The notes beneath the pieces were generated by a model that was not told the DNA's origin, ran no database searches, and was given only the letters and a program-made list of their open reading frames with translations. From contig DXJA01000284.1 in NCBI GenBank assembly GCA_019056875.1, positions 1 to 6,951 on the forward strand: a stretch of 6,951 nucleotides of DNA. Direction: 5' to 3'. The translations under genes were made by a program, and so were the position numbers. Below are positions 1 through 6,219 of this stretch, in pieces. The number at the start of each line of letters is the position of its first letter. Positions within the stretch are counted from its first letter, which is position 1. The DNA comes from Candidatus Jordarchaeum madagascarense (GTDB lineage: Archaea > Asgardarchaeota > Jordiarchaeia > Jordiarchaeales > Jordiarchaeaceae).

Positions 1-2408
1 ATTCTTAGTTCTGTAGTGGTTTTAGAGGAAGGTTTTATGGTTGTTTGTAGCGTTTCAGGAGCTCTGAATAAATCTAGATAGTCTATTTTTATTTTGCATT
101 CGATTGGTGAGTTTGATATGTTTAACTTTAGGGGCAGGGTCCATGGAATATCTTTTGTTATGGTTGCGGCTTTTTTGAGGATTTCTTTGTTATTGAGCCA
201 GATTGATATTAGAAAGCGCCCGGTTTTTCCGCTGTTTTGAACGGTGGTTTGAAGTTCTATGATGTTTTCGGATTTTGGGATTTGATTTATTTTCACGCTT
301 ATTGTTGCTTTGGGTAGGTTTTTTGCTTCCTCCAGTATTTTTTTGCTCGTTTTGGGAGGAAGCCCTATTCGGGTCAAGTCGTATGCGGATGTTTGTAAAA
401 GTTGATCTAGATTTTTTATGCCCCTACTTAATATGAGTTCGGCGGTCTTGGGTCCTATTCCTGACACTTGGATTAGCTCAACCTGTTCGTCGAGGGCCCC
501 TTTCTCAAGTTTAAAGTTTAGTAGCCTTACGCTTCTTGAGATGTCCTCTATCCTGAGTTCCGTGGCGAATCTCTCTAGTGCCGCGAGAAGGCGAAGGGCA
601 TTTTGTTTAATTATCCAGGAATCAGCTCTTAGGTCTTCCATGATTTTGATTTGTTTAAGGTAGGAAAGTAGGATTGCAAGTACTTTTTTCTGGGGCTCGT
701 TGAGTTCTTCTGTGAAGTGGGTTTCTATGTTTGAAAGCATTGTTTTCAGAAATTTCTTTTCAACTCTACGGACCACGATGTCTTCAAACTCCTTGGCCCT
801 TGAAACCAGTGATAAAATATCATTATCATCCGAAACTTCCTTAACCTCATTGTAGAAGAGTTCTGCTGTTTCTAAATCTAGGTAGTAGTTACATGCTATT
901 TCCGCGAGCTTGGTGTCCTCAAACTTGTTATTTTCTCGTAGTATAAATCCGTGTTCTTCTAGCCATCGAACATTGTTTCTGATTTCATCTTCAAGGAAGT
1001 TTAGGGCGGTTTCTCCTCTACGGTTTTTTTCTCGAATGTAGAGAAAGCTGGTTTTTATCCAGTTTAAAGCGTCTTTTTCGTTTTCTATTGTTCCTAAAAC
1101 TATTTCGGCGTTTAGGTGTTCTGGGAGAGTTTCTAGTAATCTTGATTCTAGGCCTCTTTCCTTGAGTAATAGGTTTCTATATTTTTGGGTGGCCTCGTTT
1201 CTTACTATTACCCATCCTATTCCCTCTTTGTCGTATTGGGGTCTACCTGCTCTTCCAAGCATCTGGAGGAGGTCTAAAGGATTAATTTCTCTTTCTCCCC
1301 TCAAAGTATCATAGATTTGGGTGTCTCTAATAATTACAACTTTCGCTGGAAGATTCACACCCCAGGCCAGAGTACTCGTAGAAACCAAGATTTTTATTAA
1401 CCCGTTTCGGAAACAGCTCTCGACCATAAAGCGATCTTCGGGACTCAGTCCAGCATGGTGAAAGGCTACCCCCCTGCTAAACACCTCTTTTAATCTCGTG
1501 TTTCTTATTTCGTTGGAAATTTTTTTAAGCTCGGCCAATTCTTGGGGGGTGCAGTAGGAGGTTGCCTGTTCCTCCCAAACCTTTGCGATCTTGTTGGCGG
1601 CGAGTCTGGTGTCTCTCCTACTGGCTACAAAGATGAGAACTTGGTTGCCTTCGGCTAGAACCCATTTTGACAAGTCTAATGCTTTGTAAAGCCGCAGGTA
1701 CATGTTATAGAATTTATTATTAGTTTCATTATAGGGGTAGACGCCTATGGATAGCGGGACCGGTCTTGCGGAGGAATCAAAATAAAAAGTGAAGCTTTCT
1801 TTTGCACCTATCCATTCAGCAACTTGCCTATAATTTGACATTGTAGCGCTGAGGGCTATGATTCTCAGGGATCTGCCATTAACCTCTGAAAGGCGTCTCA
1901 TTCGAGAAACAATTGCTTCTAGGACGCCTCCCCGGTTATCCGAATCTAAAAGATGAACCTCATCGATGATCAGGAGTGACACGTTGTTCACAAAATTGTA
2001 ACCCTTTTTGCTCCACTTTCTACTTGCACTATCCCACTTCTCCGGAGTGGAAACAATAATTTCCGAACCATTGGCTTCATAGGGAGAAATTTCCTCGTCA
2101 CCAGTGGTTACGTACACTTTATACCCGAGTTTGCTGAATATTTTTCCCCATATTTCCTCCTTCTCATAAGTTAAAGCTTTTAAAGGTCCCAGATAAAGCG
2201 TTTTCCCCGAAGCCTTTAGTTGCCGGATTATTGCCAGCTCCGCGATAACCGTTTTTCCACTGGCGGTAGGGGAACATACTACAATATTTTCATCAGTGTT
2301 CAAAACAGAAGGCAAAACAAGGGATTGAACATAGTTAAATTTCTCAAAGGGAAACAGCTCCCCAAATTTCTCAGGAACAGTGTCCTTAACCGATAACTCT
2401 TCTGGCAA
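1..2408 (-). CDS. Ski2-superfamily helicase of Brr2/ASCC3 type, 3' end beyond window
   Basis: This is an ATP-dependent 3'-5' nucleic-acid helicase (superfamily 2), cut by the window edge after 802 codons with no stop reached. Visible motifs: Walker A SPTASGKT (46-53), PLKAL (75-79), TPEKWD (121-126), DEVH (149-152), SAT (187-189), FHHAG (316-320), TSTLAWGVNLPA (344-355) and QMLGRAGRPQYD (382-393). A winged helix follows (about 415-505; LNAEIVLGT at 432-440), then a helical ratchet (about 505-640), a helix-hairpin-helix (VSGIGPKTAE, 648-657) and a beta-rich Ig/FN3-like segment (about 700-785). This order is the Sec63-type cassette of Brr2, ASCC3 and Slh1; archaeal Hel308 lacks the final Ig-like part. 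The TTG start is chosen because AGAGGA lies six bases upstream, the frame is closed by a TGA at 2442-2444, and no ATG or GTG lies between. The family acts on RNA or stalled ribosomes (ASCC3/Slh1), spliceosomes (Brr2) or forked DNA (Hel308). The substrate here is unknown; an RNA or ribosome role is inference. Confidence 0.93.
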   Translation of the reverse strand, partial: MPEELSVKDTVPEKFGELFPFEKFNYVQSLVLPSVLNTDENIVVCSPTASGKTVIAELAIIRQLKASGKTLYLGPLKALTYEKEEIWGKIFSKLGYKVYVTTGDEEISPYEANGSEIIVSTPEKWDSASRKWSKKGYNFVNNVSLLIIDEVHLLDSDNRGGVLEAIVSRMRRLSEVNGRSLRIIALSATMSNYRQVAEWIGAKESFTFYFDSSARPVPLSIGVYPYNETNNKFYNMYLRLYKALDLSKWVLAEGNQVLIFVASRRDTRLAANKIAKVWEEQATSYCTPQELAELKKISNEIRNTRLKEVFSRGVAFHHAGLSPEDRFMVESCFRNGLIKILVSTSTLAWGVNLPAKVVIIRDTQIYDTLRGEREINPLDLLQMLGRAGRPQYDKEGIGWVIVRNEATQKYRNLLLKERGLESRLLETLPEHLNAEIVLGTIENEKDALNWIKTSFLYIREKNRRGETALNFLEDEIRNNVRWLEEHGFILRENNKFEDTKLAEIACNYYLDLETAELFYNEVKEVSDDNDILSLVSRAKEFEDIVVRRVEKKFLKTMLSNIETHFTEELNEPQKKVLAILLSYLKQIKIMEDLRADSWIIKQNALRLLAALERFATELRIEDISRSVRLLNFKLEKGALDEQVELIQVSGIGPKTAELILSRGIKNLDQLLQTSAYDLTRIGLPPKTSKKILEEAKNLPKATISVKINQIPKSENIIELQTTVQNSGKTGRFLISIWLNNKEILKKAATITKDIPWTLPLKLNISNSPIECKIKIDYLDLFRAPETLQTTIKPSSKTTTELR

Positions 2409-2414
2409 CGACAG

Positions 2415-2420
2415 TCCTCT
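2415..2420 (-). promoter_or_regulatory. Ribosome binding site of the helicase gene
   Basis: On the minus strand this reads AGAGGA, followed by six bases and then TTG. It is what supports a TTG start at 2408, since no ATG or GTG lies between the upstream in-frame TGA and this point. Confidence 0.6.
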
Positions 2421-2456
2421 AAAAAGTACTACTAGTCTGAATCACTAATCTCTGAT

Positions 2457-2468
2457 AAGCTTTAAAAG
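2457..2468. promoter_or_regulatory. Probable TATA box shared by the two divergent genes
   Basis: AAGCTTTAAAAG reads as TTTAAAAG rightward and CTTTTAAAGCTT leftward. The TTTAAA core is centred at 2463.5, almost exactly midway between the two start codons (2408 and 2517). Initiation about 25 bases away in each direction would leave leaders of roughly 27-30 bases that contain the ribosome sites. A second AT-rich stretch at 2491-2499 (ATATATTTG) is a weaker alternative for the leftward gene. Confidence 0.5.
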
Positions 2469-2508
2469 AATTTTGAAACAAGCGTTCCCAATATATTTGA
2501 TAGGATTT

Positions 2509-2512
2509 GGAG
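2509..2512 (+). promoter_or_regulatory. Ribosome binding site of the HdrB-like gene
   Basis: GGAG lies four bases before ATG 2517, closer than the six-base spacing of the other genes here. It supports 2517 over the in-frame ATGs at residues 9 and 33. Confidence 0.5.
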
Positions 2513-2516
2513 AAGC

Positions 2517-3320
2517 ATGGAAGAAAGTGTAAATCGTATAATGTCTCAAGGTTCGATACTCGAATCGGGTAAACAGAGACACTATCTATTCAAGTATGGT
2601 TTAGGCCTAAATATGGATAAGCCAGCAAAATATACTGTTATAGCGGGTTGTGCTAATCCTTTTGGTTTATTTGAGCCCTTTAGAGATTTTGTAGAGCTGT
2701 TAAGGCTTTTTAACGTAGATTATACTTTTCTTAAAAAAGAGTACTGTTGTGGAAACCTTGCCTATAGAGAAATACCAAAAGAGGATAGAGAGAAATTAGA
2801 AGAATATTCTAAGCAGTTTATTGAAAACAATCTTAAACAAGCAAAGAAACTGGGTTCAGAAGCTATAGTAACCTTTTGCTGTGTTTGTGCTTACCTGTAT
2901 AATCGATTCTTCAGCGACGAGTATGAGGGTATGAGGATTTTATACTTTCCCGAGTTACTTCTCGAAACCATGAAAGGGACACCAAAATTGAATAAAGAAG
3001 TGGCATATTACGAAGGTTGTTATAGGTATCAGAGAGATTTAGCGCCCGGTGCTAAGATAAATCTGAAAAGTAACCACGAACTTCTAGGTAGAATTGAGGG
3101 TTTGCAAGTAAGCCTAGTCCCATCGAAACTTTGTTGCATGGATGATTTACAAAAAATTTTGGAAGAAATTAATAATAAAGATGTGGATACAGTAGTGACA
3201 AGCTGCACTGGATGTTACGCAGTGCTTGGAGTAACCTCAAAATTAATGGGTGATAAACCACAGGTCAAATTTTTAACTGAAATCCTTTTAGAGGCATATA
3301 AGAACCACAGCGACAAATAA
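2517..3320 (+). CDS. HdrB-like iron-sulfur protein with two cysteine-rich (CCG) motifs
   Basis: This 267-residue soluble protein carries two copies of the cysteine-rich motif found in heterodisulfide reductase subunit B and in the LutA and GlpC families. Copy one has C45, C77-C78-G79 and C121/C124. Copy two has C168, C206-C207 and C230/C233. In HdrB this pattern (C...CC...CxxC) binds non-cubane [4Fe-4S] clusters that reduce the CoM-S-S-CoB disulfide. Copy two has CCM in place of CCG and a short gap (22 residues) before its CxxC, so the second cluster site may differ. About 38 residues precede the first motif; HdrB usually starts almost at it. No HdrC-type ferredoxin domain, HdrA or FAD subunit is encoded nearby, so its electron donor is not visible. 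There are no membrane segments or signal peptide. It could be a genuine HdrB-type subunit with partners elsewhere or a stand-alone redox protein; the sequence does not decide. Confidence 0.82.
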   Translation: MEESVNRIMSQGSILESGKQRHYLFKYGLGLNMDKPAKYTVIAGCANPFGLFEPFRDFVELLRLFNVDYTFLKKEYCCGNLAYREIPKEDREKLEEYSKQFIENNLKQAKKLGSEAIVTFCCVCAYLYNRFFSDEYEGMRILYFPELLLETMKGTPKLNKEVAYYEGCYRYQRDLAPGAKINLKSNHELLGRIEGLQVSLVPSKLCCMDDLQKILEEINNKDVDTVVTSCTGCYAVLGVTSKLMGDKPQVKFLTEILLEAYKNHSDK

Positions 3321-3335
3321 GTCTATAAATAGACT
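3320..3335. terminator. Small inverted repeat just after the HdrB-like gene
   Basis: AGTCTAT and ATAGACT are perfect inverted arms separated by AA (as RNA, a six-pair stem with a TAAA loop). The repeat begins on the last base of the stop codon. A role in 3'-end formation in this convergent gap is inferred; archaeal termination depends mainly on T-runs. Confidence 0.35.
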
Positions 3336-3349
3336 CCCAGATTATTCAT

Positions 3350-3371
3350 ATCTAAATATTTTTAGTTAGAT
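3350..3371. terminator. Hairpin with T-run in the convergent gap
   Basis: ATCTAA (3350-3355) pairs with TTAGAT (3366-3371), with one mismatch and two further pairs inside, around a loop in a run of five Ts (3359-3363). The T-run suits rightward termination of the HdrB-like gene. No comparable T-run is seen for the leftward purB transcript. Confidence 0.4.
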
Positions 3372-3384
3372 CGCCTTTAGAAAG

Positions 3385-4728
3385 TTATTTTTCAAGCCTC
3401 TCTACAATTTTTTCAACTTGTTCTATTGCGGTACCAATGTATTGTTTAGGATCTAGCCAACTCATTAATTCTTTTTCAGTTACAAGATTTTTGAGTTTTT
3501 GATGAGTGATTATGGCTTTCATTAATGGTATGTTTTCTTGACGGCATTTGACTGCTAATTGGCGAAGAAGCTCATGGGCCTCCTGCCTTCCCAATCCCTT
3601 CTCTACTAGTTTAATCATCACGTTCTCGCTCATATAGAGACCACCCTCTAGTTCAAGGTTTTTCTGAATATTCTGGTAGTTAAATTCTAAGCCTTTCAAT
3701 ATGGAGGTAAGTTCGGTTAGAATATAGTCTAAGAGTATGAAAGATTCTGGGAATACTATACGTTCATTGGAAGAATTTGTTAGATCTCTTTCGTGTTCGA
3801 TTAGTGCAGCGTTATCTAGAGTGGGTATAGTGTATGCTAGTATAACACGGGATATTCCACATACTCTTTCTGATCTGTGTGGATTACGCTTCTGAGCCAT
3901 AGTGGACGAACCTACCTGCTTTCTGGTGAAAGGTTCGAAAACTTCGCCGATCTCGGTTCTCTGTAGATTTCTAATTTCTTTCGCGATTTTGGTCAAAGTG
4001 GCCGCCACTAAGGCGTTTAGGAAGATTAATTCCGCGTGGGCGTCGCGTTGAACTATCTGATTGGTTATTTCAGCTTCCTTTATTTTCAAGTCTTGCATCA
4101 CAAGTCTTTGAATATCTAATCCCTTTTTACCAAAGCTGGCCATTGTTCCCACTGCTCCGCTCATTTTTCCCACTAGAACCCTATCTTTACATTCCTCAAT
4201 TCTTTTAATATGGCGGTTAATTTCGCTAGCCCAGATGGCGAACTTCATTCCGTAGGTAAAGGGGACCGCGTGTTGCCCATGTGTTCTCCCTATGCATATT
4301 GTTTCTTTGTGTGTGAAAGCTAGGTCCAAAAGAACTTTTTTTAGGGCGACCAGTTTGGAGGAAATTATTTCTATCGCACCTCTTAAAATGAGAGCCCAAG
4401 CGGTGTCAACTATATCGTAGCTGGTTGCTCCTAAATGCACATATTTTCCAGCGTCTTCATCACAAACCTCAGATAAGGCCTGCACCATGGCCATGACATC
4501 GTGGTGAATCTCCTCCTCCAACTCTTTAACCCTAACGAGCTTAACATAGTCCAAAGATGCCTTTTTTGATATCTCCTCCGCTGCGTCTTTGGGGATATCT
4601 CCCAAAGCTGCGTGAGCCCTAGCTAGGGCCGCTTCCACATCGAGCCATCTTTGAAGCTTATTCTCTTCTGTGAATATATGCTTCATTTCGGGTGTAAAGT
4701 ACCTAAACTCTATTGGATGTACTGACAT
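3385..4728 (-). CDS. purB: Adenylosuccinate lyase
   Basis: This enzyme cleaves SAICAR to AICAR plus fumarate, and adenylosuccinate to AMP plus fumarate, in purine synthesis. It belongs to the fumarase/aspartase superfamily and acts as a cytosolic homotetramer. Numbered from ATG 4728 (447 residues, normal for the family): TSYD at 102-105, the EIHHD histidines at 75-76, RTHGQH at 148-153 with the likely general-acid H150, and the signature loop GSSTMAQKRNP at 273-283 with the catalytic serine S274/S275. The loop reads MAQKRNP where many family members have MPHKRNP; the catalytic Ser and the KRNP core remain. The N-terminus MSVHPIEFRY matches the usual archaeal PurB beginning. An in-frame GTG at 4737 would add three residues, but it lies inside the GAGGTG ribosome site, so ATG 4728 is preferred. 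It appears monocistronic, with no other pur genes beside it. Confidence 0.96.
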   Translation of the reverse strand: MSVHPIEFRYFTPEMKHIFTEENKLQRWLDVEAALARAHAALGDIPKDAAEEISKKASLDYVKLVRVKELEEEIHHDVMAMVQALSEVCDEDAGKYVHLGATSYDIVDTAWALILRGAIEIISSKLVALKKVLLDLAFTHKETICIGRTHGQHAVPFTYGMKFAIWASEINRHIKRIEECKDRVLVGKMSGAVGTMASFGKKGLDIQRLVMQDLKIKEAEITNQIVQRDAHAELIFLNALVAATLTKIAKEIRNLQRTEIGEVFEPFTRKQVGSSTMAQKRNPHRSERVCGISRVILAYTIPTLDNAALIEHERDLTNSSNERIVFPESFILLDYILTELTSILKGLEFNYQNIQKNLELEGGLYMSENVMIKLVEKGLGRQEAHELLRQLAVKCRQENIPLMKAIITHQKLKNLVTEKELMSWLDPKQYIGTAIEQVEKIVERLEK

Positions 4729-4734
4729 CCCACA

Positions 4735-4740
4735 CACCTC
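4735..4740 (-). promoter_or_regulatory. Ribosome binding site that decides the purB start
   Basis: The minus strand reads GAGGTG, six bases, then ATG 4728. The GTG at 4737-4735 is the end of this site, which argues against using it as the start codon. Confidence 0.8.
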
Positions 4741-4774
4741 AAAACCAATCTACATTTTTCATAGATATAGAAAA

Positions 4775-4783
4775 CATTAAAAG
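4775..4783 (-). promoter_or_regulatory. Probable TATA box of purB
   Basis: The minus strand reads CTTTTAATG about 50 bases before ATG 4728, which would give a leader of about 24 bases that includes the ribosome site. CTATATCTAT at about 4762-4771 is an alternative, but it would put the start of transcription on top of the ribosome site. Confidence 0.4.
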
Positions 4784-4838
4784 GGTATCTCTCTCATTGT
4801 TAAAAACCGCTGCATAATGGAATCATACGCTGAAAAAA

Positions 4839-4850
4839 TTAACGTTAACG
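4839..4850. promoter_or_regulatory. TTAACGTTAACG palindromic repeat, candidate operator
   Basis: Two tandem TTAACG units form overlapping palindromes (TTAACGTTAA and CGTTAACG). They end 16 bases before the aminotransferase TATA box. GTTAA recurs at 4799 and 4859. Position and symmetry suit a protein-binding site; no regulator is identified. Confidence 0.3.
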
Positions 4851-4866
4851 GCTAAAAGGTTAATTC

Positions 4867-4875
4867 TTATATATT
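4867..4875 (+). promoter_or_regulatory. Probable TATA box of the aminotransferase gene
   Basis: TTATATATT lies about 54-62 bases before the TTG start. The expected transcription start near 4895 would leave a leader of about 30 bases containing GGGTGA. Confidence 0.55.
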
Positions 4876-4916
4876 TCATGGGTAGGAGTGAAAATTACTC
4901 GTTTAAAAAGTTTGAT

Positions 4917-4922
4917 GGGTGA
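4917..4922 (+). promoter_or_regulatory. Ribosome binding site that decides a TTG start
   Basis: GGGTGA lies six bases before TTG 4929. Its TGA is also the in-frame stop (4920-4922) that blocks any start further upstream. The ATG at 4933 is in another frame and soon meets a stop. Confidence 0.7.
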
Positions 4923-4928
4923 AATAAT

Positions 4929-6083
4929 TTGCATGGAAGTGACGAAGATCTATTGATGATTCCGGGACCCACATTCATTCCCAATAGTACACTTAGAGTT
5001 ATGTCCCGCCAAATGATTAGTCACAGAGGAAAGAAGTTTGGAGAAATCCTCACCGAGTGCACCGAAAATTTAAAGAAGGTTTTTAGAACCAAAAACGACC
5101 TTTTTATTCTCACCTCATCAGGAACCGGAGCAATGGAAGCCGCCATTAGTAACATAGTAGAACCCGGTGATAAGGTACTCTGCACAACATTTGGAAAGTT
5201 TAGTGAAAGGTTCAAACTGATAGTGAAAGCCTTTGGTGGAGTGCCTATTGATTTAACTTTTGAATGGGGTGATGCCCCGGATCCAGTGCTAATCGAAGAG
5301 ACTTTAGAGAAAGAGGAGAATATCAAGGCGATAACTATTACTCATAACGAAACATCGACAGGGGTAAGAATTCCTCTTGATGAGATAGGTAAAATAGTGA
5401 AAAAGCATGATACCTTGTTGATTGCGGATACTATCTCAAGTATGGGTGGTGACTATATTCCAGTTGATGACTGGAAAATTGACATATGCATTTCTGGTTC
5501 ACAGAAATGTTTTTCGCTCCCTCCAGGTTTAGCCTTTATTTCGGTATCGGAGAAAGCTTGGAACGTAATTAACAGAACTAAGAGAAGAGCATTCTATTTT
5601 GATCTACCAGCCTATCTTGAGAGTTACAAAAAGGATCCCCCAGAGCTCCCTTATACTCCTGCCTTAACATTTTTCTACGCTCTGCAAAATTCTCTGAAAC
5701 TCCTGCTAGAAGAGGGCCTCGATAGCGTAGTCTCTCGTCACGAAAAATTGGCTCAGGCTACCAGAGAAGCTATTAAGGCTCTGGAACTAGAACTTTTTCC
5801 AAAGAGAGAAGATATCTGCTCAGTTACGGTAACTGCGGTTCAAACTCCTAACGGTGTTTCGGACAAGGAATTGCGAGGAAGTATGCAGAAGGATTATGGA
5901 GTTTTGATTTCGGGGGGGCAGGGAAAATTGAAAGGAAAAATATTTAGAATTGGGCACATGGGGCAAGCTACTGATAAAGAGATTCTGACGACCATATATG
6001 CGCTGGAAAAATCCCTTAAAAAGCTGGATCATAGAATAGAACTCGGAGCGGGAATAGAAGCAGCGATCAAAGTATTCACGTGA
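4929..6083 (+). CDS. Class V PLP aminotransferase (alanine/serine-glyoxylate type)
   Basis: This 384-residue pyridoxal-phosphate enzyme belongs to the alanine-glyoxylate/serine-pyruvate aminotransferase group, moving an amino group from alanine or serine to glyoxylate or pyruvate. Visible features: MIPGPT (10-15), SHRGKKF (31-37), the phosphate-binding SSGTGAMEA (63-71), HNETSTG (139-145), IAD with D167 that pairs with the PLP ring nitrogen, SGSQK with the Schiff-base lysine K193, and FRIGHMG (339-345) with R340, the likely substrate-carboxylate contact. Length and motif order are normal for the family. The TTG start rests on the GGGTGA site and an in-frame stop at 4920-4922; the next candidate, ATG 4956 (residue 10), would begin directly at the MIPGPT motif. 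The exact substrates cannot be read from sequence: archaeal members include serine-glyoxylate, alanine-glyoxylate and phosphoserine-related enzymes. It diverges from purB and has its own promoter. Confidence 0.9.
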   Translation: MHGSDEDLLMIPGPTFIPNSTLRVMSRQMISHRGKKFGEILTECTENLKKVFRTKNDLFILTSSGTGAMEAAISNIVEPGDKVLCTTFGKFSERFKLIVKAFGGVPIDLTFEWGDAPDPVLIEETLEKEENIKAITITHNETSTGVRIPLDEIGKIVKKHDTLLIADTISSMGGDYIPVDDWKIDICISGSQKCFSLPPGLAFISVSEKAWNVINRTKRRAFYFDLPAYLESYKKDPPELPYTPALTFFYALQNSLKLLLEEGLDSVVSRHEKLAQATREAIKALELELFPKREDICSVTVTAVQTPNGVSDKELRGSMQKDYGVLISGGQGKLKGKIFRIGHMGQATDKEILTTIYALEKSLKKLDHRIELGAGIEAAIKVFT

Positions 6084-6136
6084 GGTAATCCCCTTTCCAA
6101 TATTTCCATTTGTGAAAAAGTATTGAAAGCTAATTA

Positions 6137-6154
6137 TTTCTCGAATCCGAGAAA
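6137..6154. promoter_or_regulatory. Perfect 7-base inverted repeat beside a TATA box
   Basis: TTTCTCG-AATC-CGAGAAA has perfect arms and a four-base centre. It ends six bases before TTTAAAAG, immediately upstream of the expected TFB-recognition element. That placement fits a regulator site. It also lies 54 bases after the aminotransferase stop, so a 3'-end hairpin is the alternative. Confidence 0.4.
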
Positions 6155-6160
6155 AGGAGA

Positions 6161-6168
6161 TTTAAAAG
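6161..6168 (+). promoter_or_regulatory. Probable TATA box of the small broken gene
   Basis: TTTAAAAG is preceded by purine-rich GAAAAGGAGA, as a TFB-recognition element would be. It lies 52-59 bases before ATG 6220, the same spacing as the other promoters here and the same octamer as at 2461-2468. Confidence 0.5.
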
Positions 6169-6174
6169 TTTTTT
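6169..6174 (+). terminator. T-run after the aminotransferase gene
   Basis: Six Ts lie 86 bases after the stop, with a further T5 at 6180-6184. Runs of this kind end transcription in archaea. They could equally be ordinary promoter-region sequence for the downstream small gene. Confidence 0.35.
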
Positions 6175-6219
6175 ACCCATTTTTAGTTGATATCAATCTT
6201 TCAATCTCAAAAAAATTGC

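Noticed and set aside
418..663. An 81-codon rightward open frame inside the helicase gene.
   Set aside because: It is antisense to well-conserved helicase C-terminal coding sequence and has a low-complexity, serine-rich translation.
1023..1047. A sequence resembling the TTTCTCG dyad (TTTCTCGAATGTAGAGAAA) inside the helicase gene.
   Set aside because: The arms are imperfect, it lies within coding sequence and no promoter is near, so chance similarity is likely.
4878..4922. An in-frame ATG (4878) gives a 14-codon leader ending at TGA 4920-4922, in the same frame as the aminotransferase.
   Set aside because: The ATG lies only three bases after the TATA box, so it should be upstream of the transcription start. 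A recoded TGA is not needed, since TTG 4929 has a good ribosome site.
5021..5326. A 101-codon leftward open frame inside the aminotransferase gene.
   Set aside because: The opposite strand encodes clear PLP-enzyme motifs; the leftward translation has no recognisable domain.
5820..6032. A 70-codon leftward open frame at the end of the aminotransferase gene.
   Set aside because: It is a shadow of the coding strand that carries the FRIGHMG motif, with no promoter or ribosome site of its own.
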